Source: Piezodorus guildinii (lineage: Eukaryota > Arthropoda > Insecta > Hemiptera > Pentatomidae). Taken from it: a stretch of 64,000 nt of DNA. How positions within the stretch are numbered: position 1 is the first letter of the stretch; each line of letters opens with the position of its first letter. Both the position numbers and the translations under genes were made by a program. The notes under the pieces were generated by a model. It did no database searches and was not told the origin of the DNA. It saw nothing but the letters and a program-made list of their open reading frames with translations. This document shows positions 24,503-35,284 of the stretch, piece by piece. Location: NCBI GenBank assembly GCA_023052935.1, contig CM041292.1:97951237-98015236 (forward strand), given 5' to 3'.

Positions 24503-24976
24503 TTGAGCAGTCAAACCCCGACAGAACACAGACCGTTAGTTCCCGACACCCACCCATCGCAACCAAAAGGTCTCTCTATTCACACGTCAGTATCTCTTCT
24601 AGTTATTAGCCTGAGGAAGACGAATGGTGTCGAAACGGCAGCTCTGATTTATAGCCCTGAATTGTATAAGATACAAAAACGACTGTTCCTGAATAAATTT
24701 GAATCTAGCAGTCACGAAGACAGGAAGTCTTTCTGTCTGCAAGATGCGGAGGAATTTCTAAGGATGTCGCATTATTATAAACATGAGAACCCAACAGGAA
24801 ATGTGTTGCTGCTTGACAACAAAGAAAAAGGAAATCGATTAAATACTGTTTCGCAATCCCGAGTTCTGAACAGTGAATACTTTCTTCAAATGCCTTTTTT
24901 AATTTTTAGTTTTTTAATTATATCGTTATTTTTATGGCAGTTAAAATTCGATGTTCAGATGCGGAATAAGGGATGA
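24503..24976 (+). CDS. Unrecognised 157-codon open frame overlapping a CTGAGGA-GAAACG motif
   Basis: I do not recognise this protein. It is one of the longest uninterrupted frames in the window and is less AT-rich than its surroundings up to about position 24860. The N-terminal ~35 residues are Pro/Ser/Thr rich and the middle is charged (KFESSSHEDRKSF, EEFLRMSHYYKHE). Residues ~130-146 form a hydrophobic segment (MPFLIFSFLIISLFLW) that could be a single membrane span. The segment LRKTNGVETA is the translation of the hammerhead-like motif CTGAGGA-hairpin-GAAACG at 24611-24637. That suggests the frame is a chance one running across a transposable-element end. The start is a non-ATG codon in the reading frame as given. 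I see no promoter, splice or polyadenylation context that proves a gene. Confidence 0.25.
   Translation: MSSQTPTEHRPLVPDTHPSQPKGLSIHTSVSLLVISLRKTNGVETAALIYSPELYKIQKRLFLNKFESSSHEDRKSFCLQDAEEFLRMSHYYKHENPTGNVLLLDNKEKGNRLNTVSQSRVLNSEYFLQMPFLIFSFLIISLFLWQLKFDVQMRNKG
24611..24637 (+). ncRNA. Degenerate hammerhead-like motif
   Basis: CTGAGGA, one A, GAC, seven-base loop, GTC, GAAACG. It has the same order as 11182-11217 but a three-pair hairpin and CTGAGGA in place of CTGATGA. Probably a relic end of a Penelope-like or related element. Confidence 0.3.
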
Positions 24977-25199
24977 ATCCAATATGCATCATAGTCCAAC
25001 ATAATTGCGGTAGGTGCGAAATTTCTCACCAAGCTCTTAAAAAATGGTTGAACTAGTTTTACTTAACAGCATGGGAGTTGACGTTTTCGACAATTAATTT
25101 TAGTATGATAGGAAGTTTGATATCTCTTTATAGAATGTAGATCAGGATGCGCCACGTCTGACTGAGCTGTCAGACTGACCGTTCAGAGCTGACCGTTGA

Positions 25200-25407
25200 G
25201 AATATTAGATGAGGAAGATGGTTGGGGGTACGGTCATCAGAAAGAAACACACATAACAAGTGGACTTATTTAGGCACCGTGTCAGAGTCACTCTGATGAA
25301 GGCCCCAATGTAGGCGGAAACGTCGGCAGACAATTAAATAAGTACGACTTGTTCTGTGAGGTTCTTTCTGATTACGCACTCCCAAGCATCTTTCTCATCG
25401 AATAATG
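25200..25407. repeat. Fold-back locus with hammerhead-like motif in the loop
   Basis: Arms 25200-25272 and 25335-25407 are inverted copies of about 73 bp, roughly 80% matched with compensating single-base indels (ATCAGAAAGAA, AACAAGT and ACTTATTTA occur in both). The 62-base loop contains CTGATGA (25293-25299), GCC-loop-GGC and GAAACG (25317-25322). A GTC at 25281-25283 precedes it. AACGTCGG can pair with CCGTGT through a short bulged stem, which would give a permuted hammerhead-like fold. The hairpin has two extra bases before it and one after it, so catalysis is uncertain. Confidence 0.55.
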
Positions 25408-25844
25408 TTTTATGTTTGAAGCATTTATGCACGATTAGCCAAACTTTAAAAAAAAAAAAAAATCTTTGATATAAATTGTTCATTATCCTTCTCTTAATAG
25501 CTGGTAAAAAGCTTCGGAATTGTCGCTTCTGGATTTAATCGAGAAGAGGGGTAGAGGAGAGACAGAAGTAGATAAAACTTATTTTAAAGGATTTTCGTAA
25601 AAACTTCTAAAACTATTATGACGATGAAAAATTATACAGCATACAAAGAGAACTTCACAAATTCTATACATTTTTTCGTACAGATTAGGTTAAAAAGATT
25701 TTTCATTTTTAAATATATTTATTGAAATTCACCACTCTATTAATAAGTGTATTAAGTAAATGTGAGTATAATTAAACAAAGGTATGATACACGTATAGAG
25801 AAACTATCCGTCAGAAGCACTCTAAAAATAATTTAAAGCAGGTC

Positions 25845-26225
25845 TTGGAGCCATCTTCTTTTCAGAAACCTCGGAGGATTATTAGAAATTGAATAAGAAA
25901 CAAGGATTGAGCCTTATGGTTTGATAGGAATGGAGTTTGTCATGAAAGGAATTTTACCTGTTATGGGCTGAATCAGCAACATATTAGACATTAAGGTCTT
26001 TATGGATGAGTTTAATCGTAAGAAGCATTGAGAATTTTAAGAAGCATTTGGATTGTGAGGATTGAATAAGAAAAGAATTTGAAAGTGAAGTACAGCTCTA
26101 TAGCTCTACACCGTAATCAAATACAAGCCTTAAGATATTCATGTAAATGAGCCTTTTACAGTGGAAGAAACCGAAAACGCCAAGATGGAGTCTAGGTATC
26201 GGATCGTTCAACCGAGGCAAGCAGA
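25845..26225 (-). pseudogene. Jockey-like RT C-terminus (family A), decayed
   Basis: DNA alignment to 56010-56345 is continuous. GCCATCTTCTTTTCAGA, CCTCGGAGGATT, ATTAAGGTCTTTATGGATGA and AAATGAGCCTTTT all appear in the same order. On the minus strand these encode the closing RRLKRRW region, the NKLIHKDL region and the GSTKPSN region in other copies. Here frameshifts and stops remove any frame. It is 5' truncated near 26225. Confidence 0.7.
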
Positions 26226-26229
26226 AGAT

Positions 26230-29200
26230 TAATAGGTTTACTTAGGAACGTGAAGATTGTTGAATGGGATGGAGTGGAATTTTATTTTTATCGAAGATAT
26301 TTAAGAGATAAAATTATAAAGTATTCTACATTCAGTAAACATGCACCCAAACACCATGTAATTGCGATGGAGTCTATTTATTAATATAACATTAAGCAAT
26401 CAATTCCAAACTCATTTTTGACGTATTGCATCAAAGCTCATTATAAGCTTTATCTACCGTTTAACACAATTGGAATAACTGTAAAGTCGTAAATTGTAGT
26501 ATTTTTTATTTAACTTTAACTTCAGCACCAGGAGCGGAGTAAAGACGGTTCGAAAATGAAAATACTTCTTAGAAACACTTTTGAAAGACGAGAGGCAATA
26601 AAACGTGGGCTGAGAGAGGAGGCTAAATGACTGGCATTCTTTAAGCACGTTGGATAATAACGACCGAATGGGAAGGCGATAAGTATAGCGATTACAGTTG
26701 GGCTCCACTAACGATACCTGCTACCAGCGTAGCCGACTCGCAATATAATCACAAAGGCTCGAGGTTCTTTGGCTTACTAACCCTTTTAACCTCTTATATA
26801 TAATATCTTCAAACCATAATCAGATGTTATAACTTAAGAGATTCCTTGTGAACGCCTTGTGGGAAGGGGACAAAATATGATGAGGACCTTAACAAGCACA
26901 CTGTGGCATTGGTTGTCGATGAACACCAGTTGAGAAGCGCGGATTACATAAGTTTGAGCAGAATAATATAAATCAAGATGTGAAAGCAATAACCAGTTTA
27001 TCAACTGAAGTCGCTAAGTTTATAGGATTAGGAATAAATTGGTATTAGTAATTGTTATACGTACCTTCAACCGATATACCATGCATTTTCAATACGCAAA
27101 ATAAGGGAAATTTTAAATTTTAAACACACCGATATTGGAATGGATTGAAAATTCATTGGTGATCTCAAGGAACCCATTTTATAATAGAAAATATTTTAAA
27201 TTTTATTTTTTTAAATACCGCTACAGACAACACAGCCGCAAGCCCCAGCCGTTTTTCCATCATGCCATTATTAAGCATGCCGATTTTAATAATCATTCAG
27301 AAACAGAATTCTGCTTTTATAAAAGTTAAATATATATTGTGATGCGGTTTAGAAAAAAAGCCCCTTTGCTCCTAAAATCAATCTACTATTTGTATCTAAT
27401 TTGGCAAATATAGGCTTGATAAATGAATCAAGGGTTTTTGGCAAACGAATGTCTCCAAAAGTATGTATATGTACAATATAAAGTTATACATAAAGTTGGT
27501 TTTTTTTTTTTATTGATGGATTACCGAATAAATAAATTGAAGATTATACCAACATACAAATTTCTTTTACTTTATTCATTAATATTTTAAATCCATATAC
27601 ATCAAATTTTATTTATAAATTTACAATAGATTTTTTTAATTCATGTGCGAATTGTAGGCATGACAATATAAGAGAAATTGTTAGTTATTGTACAACAGAT
27701 TTAATTTATAAAGCTTCAAACATAAAAGGCTAAAAAATATTGTCATTTAAATTAGCTATGTTTGCATTTCTTATTATTTTTCCTTGTTTAGTTGTCTTAT
27801 TAATTTTTATGTTCTTTTTTTTAGAAAGTTTTTCATTTTTTTTCCTCTAGTATTGTACTTAAGTAGACTAATTTAAACCATGATTATTTGTACTCCTATG
27901 TAATGTGTAAAAAAAAAACTGGCAGGCTTAAACCTTTTTTTCTACGTACTGTAAAATACTATTTGTACATATATTTATTAATAAACTTTTCATTTCATTT
28001 CATCAAAATTAAATCTTGGAACAGAGAAAGGATTAAAGAAAAAAGGAATAGCGTTTAAAAAATTCCTAACTGCACGATTTCTGAAATAATGCATAAAGAA
28101 CCATAAAAAAATGTCACGAATAAATGAACAAGTTACTTTTCCTATAATACAGCCTAAAATAAAATATATGTCCTTTATCGTACTTTTTTGTAATTAAATT
28201 TCCTAATTGGTTAATAATTGTAAAATGGTGTTGATAAATTTATTCCAGTGAAAATGGAGGAACGCCTTTTTTCACCTCGATTCTTCATTAATAATGAAGA
28301 AAGGCAAAATATTCTGTCATTGAAGCGAAAATGATTCCAGTCGGACTTAGTTAAATTATACTCGGTTAAGCACCCATATTTAGGATCGAAATGGCGGCTT
28401 GAAGATACTTCATTGCCAAACTGTAAACAACCCATCACTGAATATGCCATTATCCCAAAGCATTTCTCATCCTATACATCAGCACCCGGCTCATAAATTA
28501 TAGAGGCGTATCGCGAAGATTGGCGGCGAGAGTAAAGGTCAAAGTAGCGACGTTTAACCGATTTACAGCGAATCTTCATGGGAAGGCTTCAAGATGAGGG
28601 GTCCTTTTCGGCAATAAGAGGAAAATATGATTATGACCTGTCAACTTCCCAGATTGGAATTTAAGATATAGTGCCCACGAATTTCCGTGTTTAAACAATT
28701 TGGACAGTAGTGTTTCGTTCGATGAACAAAATATATCGTGATCATCTAATGTTGGTTTTTAAAATTCTATTCTTCAAAGTAGAGCATCGTGTAGGAAAAC
28801 GTACTGCAAGTTTTTTTATACATTTTTTTAAATTTTTTTTGTATTCATTGAAAAGATTGTTAATATAGCGGTATTCGTATAAATTAAAATAATTAACAGT
28901 AAGGTATATTCAAAACTGGAATTTAGAAAAAAAATAAGTAGGCTGAAATAATTCCCAAAATAATATTTATTAGAGAAAAGATAACATCAGATTAAAAAAT
29001 TTAATAAAAAACATGTGAGATTTGAGCTAGAAAATGTTAATAGTGGCTAAGCAATCAATGCAATCTTTTTTGTGCCTCTTTATTTAAGAAAAACAACCAC
29101 CTTTATTCTTCCAGCGTAAGTCATAAACATTGGGTATTGAAATGGACATTTTTCAAGTAATCTCTAAAATAATTCTTAACATATATGGTATATATTTATA

Positions 29201-29530
29201 ATATTATTGAAATCTTAAGATTTAGAGACTAAGCTCTAATGTATCCCAACGGTTGCGTATGTTACCTGCGTAAATTCAACCGTCTAGGAAGATTGTTTGG
29301 ATAAGTGAAGTTTGATAAGGAACCAGACGATTTGGATAATTGATAAAATTGACGTTATGGATAATATTATGTTAAGTTAAGGACTATCTAGTAAATCAAT
29401 AAACACAAAAATATAAGAGATTATTTGAAGCGTAAGAGAAATTATTAGATAAGGGACAAGAAAATATTTATTCTTTAAGGATACTAGGATGCCGAAAAAG
29501 TAAACAAGGTAAATAAAAAATATTAATCAG
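26230..29530. other. AT-rich stretch, no recognised gene
   Basis: Short frames at 26454-26708 (minus), 27135-27329 (plus) and 28211-28450 (minus) show no known domain. A GC-richer patch at 28480-28640 was not identified. Confidence 0.45.
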
Positions 29531-29535
29531 TTCTA

Positions 29536-30455
29536 TTTTATTAATACAGCAGAACTATAAATAGTTTGTTTAATCACGACACATTACTTTCAACATACGC
29601 AGACGACACCGTGATACTCTCAACAAGTACTGATCCGACTATAGCCTCACACAATGTTCAAACTCATTTAAATTTACTTCAAGATTGGCTTGATAAATGG
29701 CGTATTAACATAAACAAAATAAATAAACATACAGAAATCAAGTCAAGTAACATTCACGCTTAGGCATTCTGATTGTCCTCCACTAACACTTTACAATGTT
29801 CAGTTACCCAAACAAACAGAAACAAAATACTTATGAAACTGAAACAAAATGGATAGACGCCTGGCATGAAAATCACACGTAACTACCTTAAAAAAAAGAC
29901 TGAATCATCGACTATCAATACTTAGACGACTTCTTCACCATAAAAATAAATTATCACTAAGCAACAAAATCTTCATATACAACATGTTACTTAAACCTAT
30001 ATGGACGTACGTTACTCAGGTGTGGGGCTCATGCAAAAAATCACACTTGCAGACAATTCAAATCTTTCAATCTAATGTCCTCCACTTCATCACTCAGTGT
30101 CCCTTTTACGTAACCAATAAATCATTACACAAAGACCTCAACATACCAATCGTAACGGATATCATTAAAAAATATTACAAACATTTTCATGACTCACTCA
30201 CTGGACATTCAAACCTACTGGTACAAACATTACTGACTGATAAACTACCACAAAACCCAACAACGAGACTGAAACGCCTCTGAAGCAGAGACCTACTTCT
30301 TTAGCAGATCTTCCACGCCAAGGAGTGCCTTCACTGGGAGGTTTCTTCGCTCACGAATTCAGAAGAATCCTGAAGGAGGTTTTTCGTAATGGTCATCAAT
30401 GTTACAATATATGCCTAAAGGCATTTGTATATTACTTGTTGTCAAATAAATAAAA
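29536..30455 (+). pseudogene. Jockey-like RT (family B), 5'-truncated, with 3' UTR
   Basis: The catalytic box LLSTYADDTVILS (YADD at 29596-29607) is intact, followed by LDKWRININK. Frame is lost near 29760 and regained at about 29930-30283. The regained part reads KLSLSNKIFIYN, LLKPIWTYVTQVWGSCKKS, HFITQCPFYVTNKSLHKDLN and PTTRLKRL. This is the usual Jockey order of RT palm, thumb and C-terminal tail. The 3' UTR ends ATATGCCTAAAGGCATTTGT then AAATAAATAAAATA. The same UTR closes 31925-32460 (minus) and 53495-53640 (plus). The mariner at 30458 is inserted exactly in this tail. Endonuclease and RT fingers are missing, so the copy is dead. Confidence 0.85.
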
Positions 30456-30457
30456 TA

Positions 30458-30486
30458 TTGGGTTGATGCAAAATTAATGCAGGTTT
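30458..30486 (+). repeat. Mariner terminal inverted repeat, left
   Basis: 29 bp, perfect inverted match to 31326-31354, preceded by TA. Confidence 0.95.
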
Positions 30487-30534
30487 TTAGTAGGTATTGT
30501 AAATACGCCATATCTTTACTTTAACCATATATAT

Positions 30535-31165
30535 TTAATCAAAATAATTTCCATCTGAATCAATGCACTTTTGCCAACGTTCAACAAGCTTTCTTATTCC
30601 ACCAGAAAAAAAATCCGAATCCCTGGACTCAATGAAATCACGAAAAGAATTTTCAATGTCGTCCTGGTTTTGAAAATTTTTCTCCCTCAAAAAGTTGTCC
30701 AGATGCCTGAAAAAGTGGAAGTCTGTAGGAGAGAGGTCAGGTGAATAAGGCGGATGTTGGAGAACTTCGTAGCCCAACTCGTGCAGTCGTCGAAGCGTTG
30801 GTTGTGCAACGTGTGGTCTGGCGTTATCGTGGAGCAGGATCGGCCCCTTCCGATTCATCAATGCTGGGCAAAGACGTTGCAATTTTAGTTCCGAGTTCCG
30901 CCGCCATTTCTCGTGTGGTTTTGGTTGGGTCTTCTTCCACTTTTGACCTCAGCTGGTCGTTGTCCAGAGCAAGATGACGGCCCCGACCTTCCTTGTCTTC
31001 GAGGTCGAAATCTCCTCTGCGAAACTTCTGGAACCAACGCTGCACCGTGCACTCATTAATAGCCCCCTGACCCCACACTTCATTAATATTACGAGCCGTT
31101 TGCGCAGCGCTGCGCCCTAATTTAAATTCGTAAAAATAAATTTGACGAAAATCGCACTTTGACAT
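30535..31165 (-). pseudogene. Mariner transposase with internal deletion and frameshift
   Basis: The likely start is the ATG at 31165-31163 (MSKCDFRQIYFYEFKLGRSA). It is followed by a helix-turn-helix DNA-binding region through VQRWFQKFRRGDFDLED and REMAAELGT. There the sequence jumps to KLQRLCPALMNRKGPILL, in a different frame. By comparison with Hsmar1-like transposases of ~340 residues, roughly 165 codons are missing, including the second half of the DNA-binding region and the first catalytic Asp. The second and third catalytic Asp remain, in HDNARPHVA and YSPDLSPTD, with 34 residues between them (the D34D spacing of mariners). The stop is TAA at 30535-30537 after GNYFD. It cannot make an active enzyme but its ends could be moved in trans. 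Confidence 0.9.
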
Positions 31166-31325
31166 TTTCGATTCAAGACCTTTGAACACACTGAACAAAA
31201 CGATTTTACTAAACAAATTCATGGTGAAAGAGAGGGTATTAGATAAGGTTTGTTTTGGTATAATAATGATCAATGTTAGGATTAGCTTTGTTTACACAAT
31301 TGGAATTAAGATATTGCAATAGAGG

Positions 31326-31354
31326 AAACCTGCATTAATTTTGCATCAACCCAA
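31326..31354 (-). repeat. Mariner terminal inverted repeat, right
   Basis: Perfect 29-bp partner of 30458-30486, followed by TA. Confidence 0.95.
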
Positions 31355-31356
31355 TA

Positions 31357-31924
31357 ATAATAATAATCACATTTTAACGCACCTTCCATTCTAGTTCATT
31401 AAAAAGAAAAGAAATGTGACTTACTCAGTTCTTTTCTGCTCCTAATCATATATGCTCATTTGTAGTATACCTTAATCTACCCATTGAAGATAATTTATTA
31501 GATGTTTCTGGGGGCGGACAGAAAATATCCAAGATAATTAATAGTTTTTCACTATTTTCTAATAATTTTTGACCACCACAACTATTTCATCCTTCGAATA
31601 TATTTCACGGTCAACTATTTCATATTCAATAATTTATTAACGTGCTAAACATACATTTTTAATATAAAATATTATTTTTTGTGTTTTATTCTAATATGCG
31701 TTCATGGCGCAGGGGTTCTGATGCATTTCATATATGATATAATATTATTTATATTATTCAAATAATTAAAAGAAAACAAAATTAATATAAAATAAAACAA
31801 TACAAAATAAATTAATGTAAAATTTAAAAAATATTATTATCTATATTTTCTACTTGTCTTTTATACTTTTTCTTAGCATAGATAGAAATAGTCAGAAGTC
31901 AGTCTGGACAATTTTTTAATTTTT
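31357..31924. other. AT-rich spacer between retrotransposon copies
   Basis: No gene or repeat recognised. Confidence 0.5.
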
Positions 31925-32460
31925 ATTTATTTAACAACAAGTAATATACCAATGCATTTGGGCATATATTGTAACATTGATAATCATTAGTTAAAACCTT
32001 CTTTAGGATGATTATGAACTCGTGGGTGAAAAAACCTCCCAGTGAAGGAACTCCTAGCGTGAAAGATCTCTGCTAAAGAAGTAGGTCTCTGCTCCAGATG
32101 TGGATTTTGGGTTTTTTTATTCAGTCTCCTTGGTGGATTTTGTGGTATTGTGTCTGTAAGTAATGTTTCTATCAGTAGGGTGTAATGTTTTTGGATGTCC
32201 AGCGAGTGCGTAGTGAAATTCCTTGTAGTATTTGTTGACGACATCCTTTACGATAGCTATGTTGAGGTCTTTGTGTGATAATTTATTGGTTACATAAAAG
32301 GGGCAGTGAGTAATGAATCGGAGAAATTTAGACTGGAAGATTTGAATTGTCTGTTAGTGTTATATTTTTGCAATGCAGCCCCACACCTGAGTAACGTAAG
32401 TCAATATATCAGTTTAAGTAACATGCTGTTTTCGATAGTTTTGTTGTTTAGTGATAATTT
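31925..32460 (-). pseudogene. Jockey-like RT C-terminus and 3' UTR (family B), minus strand
   Basis: On the minus strand it repeats the end of 29536-30455. Landmarks are AAATTATCACTAAACAACAA, TTACTCAGGTGTGGGGC, TAACCAATAAATTATCACAC and the frame KHYTLLIETLLTDTIPQNPP (31987-32244). It closes with the UTR ATATGCCCAAATGCATTGGT and ACTTGTTGTTAAATAAATAA. The coding part is broken by frameshifts and the copy is 5' truncated near 32460. The opposite orientation of two family B copies 1.5 kb apart gives an inverted pair around the mariner. Confidence 0.8.
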
Positions 32461-32474
32461 GTTACAGGTTAACA

Positions 32475-32555
32475 AAATTAAAATTATATGTATCCTGATT
32501 ATATATACCTGTGATATTTCAACAGTCGAACATACATCCTCAAGATACATTATTC
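32475..32555 (+). repeat. Copy of the tail following the hammerhead-like motif at 11182
   Basis: AACAAAATTAAAA, TCCTGAT, ACCTGT and AACAGTCGAACATACATCCT follow in the same order as at 11217-11300 (CAAAATTAAAA, TCCTGATCAT, ACAGTCGACTATACATCCTC). The motif itself is missing here. Confidence 0.4.
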
Positions 32556-32559
32556 ACTG

Positions 32560-34320
32560 ATATATTTTCCTGCCTTCAACTTGGCTATATATTCAATTAC
32601 AGAGACCTCGATGTTTATACAAGGGGATACATCCTTTAGAATATCATCAGACATACAATCAGTACTGAAATTCATCTTTTGAGCAAGGAGTAGAAAATTA
32701 TTGTTCTATCCCTTGTTCAAATCATCTATATCTTATAATAGGCACTTAAGGCATTTAACATCAATAGACTAATGATTCTTGAACTACGTTGTGAAGGATG
32801 AAATGGTTCGAATGGTTGCCAAAATAATTAATAACTATTGTCAAAAATATGCATAAATAATTTTAACACTATTTGTTAATAATTTTAAAAGCCGCTCAAA
32901 CTATCTTATCATTCATATTCAATAATACGGTCAACTATATAGTACTTAAGCTGTGATTTTTATGTCCTCAGAGAGATTTAGCATGCTCTAATTAGCCAAT
33001 GGGATATCCAAGATCCCAAAGACATTTGTTGAGGTTACAAGGGAGCCAAAATGTCTTTACGATTAGAACCATCCTTCCGTCTAGACTGATCTTCCGTCAC
33101 TGCTATTGTTATGAAGGTGCCTGCCTAACAGATAGATACGGAAAGAAAAACATATATAAAAGAAAGAAAAATGAAAGCCAGATTAAACACAATAAGAAAA
33201 CTGGCAGGAAATTTCAGAGAAAATATTACGGTGCCGGCTACTTTACGACAGAGAAGGAATCCTTTCGGATGATAAAAAATGTCAGATGGCTTTAAGCGGA
33301 AATGGTCTTTCTGACAACTGTGAAAGCCTGGCTCTGAGGAGATTCAGCGTGATGGCAGAAGTTTATGGACCATTGGGGCTGAATAGTGGCGGTGTTGGTA
33401 TTGAAGTATGGCTCTGGTTGTCTTGGGAACAATCGAATTGGAAAATGGTAGTTTTGTAACTCTATAAAAACTTCAATAAATTGACAACAAAATAAAACTG
33501 AAAATAAAGGCTTGGCCAGGCTGTTTTCCCTTAGAGGCCTGAAGTACAGAAGGTAGGAAAGTAATTACTACCGCTAGGAAGAACAATAGGTTTAGGACTA
33601 AATACTAAGTTGCCATATAACCCCTTTTATATTTCCACAATGCTTAATGCGTAAAAGCTTAAACAAGCAACTTACATAATGTCTGCTTACTAGATTCTTA
33701 GCGATGGGTATAGAGAGTGATATAGTGATAACCGCATGATGTTTGCACAGTCTTAAGCTTTTGCAATCTAATGGAGCAGGATGAGATGGGAGAATAAGGT
33801 AATCTAATATGTAAGTTTGAACTTGACCAAAATGGCAGCAGAGAAAGTACGATTCTCTACTAGAGGTACATTTTGTTTCAGATATATATTTTTGAAAGTG
33901 GATTATATCACACCATAGCCAGAATACCTAACACCTCGCAGAAGGTCAGATACAGCATATTTGATTTTGGAGAGCCTCTCGCCAGTAATTGAAGGCTACA
34001 GCAGGGCCCGTTTCGGAGATATAACGAGCCGGTCCTTGAGGGATGAGTTCTTGCGCAACCGTGGCAAATAATGAGGTGCTGAAAACTGGCCGGAGAAAAC
34101 AACCGAAAGAGAAATTGGAAGCAGCCGCCCATGCGGCACGGGCGTCTCAAAATAAGGGAGAAAGCAATTTATTCCGAGCATGTGTAAGTAAGAGAGAATT
34201 CGGAAACCTTAGCCGAAGCACGGCCCGGGTACTTGAGATGAGCAGCGGCCTTTGGCAGGGCGAAAGTTTATATTTGCATTAATCAATGTCATAATATTAC
34301 ATAATGCACCTTTTGGGTGA
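32560..34320. other. Mixed stretch; GC-richer segment 33900-34290
   Basis: Frames at 32999-33295 and 34043-34282 (plus), and 33908-34181 (minus), were not recognised. The segment 33900-34290 is clearly richer in G and C than its surroundings and could be a worn exon or element. I see no splice pattern to decide. Confidence 0.35.
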
Positions 34321-34325
34321 AAATT

Positions 34326-34467
34326 ACCTACCAATTTACATAAATTAATCAGAGAAATTTAAATTAGTAAAATTATCTACTAATTCATATAAATTAATCG
34401 GACACATCTAAATTAGTAAAACTACCTACTAATTCATATCAATTAATCAGAGAAATTTAACTTAGCT
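34326..34467. repeat. Minisatellite, 49-bp unit, about 2.9 copies
   Basis: Units start at 34326, 34375 and 34424. Each has the form (A/C)CTAC(C/T)AATT, ATAAATTAATC, AAATTAGTAAAA. Few differences separate the units, so it arose by recent tandem duplication. Confidence 0.85.
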
Positions 34468-34559
34468 TAATTCAATTAAATAACAAAATTGAATCGTTTA
34501 TTTTACCCTTTCCAACCTCAAAGCCGTCAAAGTACATCAGAGAACTTCTTAAGACTTAG

Positions 34560-34862
34560 GTTCTATTAGGTCTAAACTTCTTAAGTTGTATAGGTAAGTT
34601 GATAAACGTCTTAGGGCCAAAAGTCACGGGTTCAAACCCGCAGGTGGTCCTAGGATTTAAAGGTAATAAAAAATCCTTAATTATGCCGTCCTTCAGAGGG
34701 GACATAAAAAGGTGGTCCCGAGCCTGTGCGATGTCAGGTACTCGTTAAAGATCCCTATCCTAATTAAACTTGGATAGACAAAATTTAGGACTCCCACTGT
34801 AGCATCGTCCGATCAGCCACAGTAGCATTAACTGGCGTTACATAAATAAACAAACGACAAAC
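34560..34862 (+). repeat. tRNA-derived SINE, longest plus-strand copy
   Basis: A B-box lies at 34627-34640 (CGGGTTCAAACCCG). It is followed by a body with AAAAAATCCTTAATTATG, CGAGCCTGTGCGATGTCAGG, TACTCGTTAAAGATCCCTAT and AAAATTTAGGACTCCCACTG. The 3' end is ACTGGCGTTACATAAATAAA then CAAAC. The B-box and lack of coding capacity indicate a pol III SINE mobilised by a LINE in trans. The copy at 47632-47892 keeps the A-box better. Confidence 0.75.
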
Positions 34863-34989
34863 ATCTTGAAATTAAGGAAGTTACAGAAAAAGGGAAAGAA
34901 TATACCACATATATTTTAAATAAGATTTGTGAGTTCCCTTACAAAATATGCAAATGAAAAAACATTTCTGAAAAGAAAAAAAATTGTGG

Positions 34990-35105
34990 CTATCTAAGGA
35001 TCACCTGGGGCCTTTTAGTTGTCTATTAGGCCTGTGTGATGTCTGGACTCTGTAGCATTGTCCGTTTAGCCGCAGCAACATAAATGACGTTATAACACAT
35101 ATTAA
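34990..35105 (+). repeat. SINE 3' fragment
   Basis: GCCTGTGTGATGTCTGGACT, TAGCATTGTCCG, AGCCGCAGCAACATAAATGA and CGTTATAACA parallel the last third of the SINE at 34560-34862. Confidence 0.55.
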
Positions 35106-35284
35106 ATAACAAGACCGTCTTATATAGACAGCCATTACTTGAGATATTTGAATGAATTTTGGACAGGTATATATTTTTGGACCCTTAGGTACGATTGCTA
35201 CGGAAGGTTAAGGTTAATGGGCTAGTTGATAATGTTGATTGGAGGAGACCCTGTTATTGATTTATGTATCCTGGGTCATAAATT

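Larger units (their letters stand above)
30458..31354 (-). mobile_element. Internally deleted mariner (cecropia/Hsmar1-like), 897 bp
   Basis: The inverted repeats are identical over 29 bp (TTGGGTTGATGCAAAATTAA, then TGCAGGTTT). TA lies on both sides (30456-30457 and 31355-31356), as for all mariner/Tc1 insertions. The interior carries both ends of a mariner transposase on the minus strand joined by a deletion. The repeat sequence and protein wording resemble the cecropia subfamily to which human Hsmar1/SETMAR belongs. It sits in the A/T-rich tail of the family B retrotransposon, so it is younger than that copy. Confidence 0.95.

Noticed and set aside
30741..30977. A plus-strand ORF of 78 codons
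   Set aside because: It is the antisense of the mariner transposase remnant.
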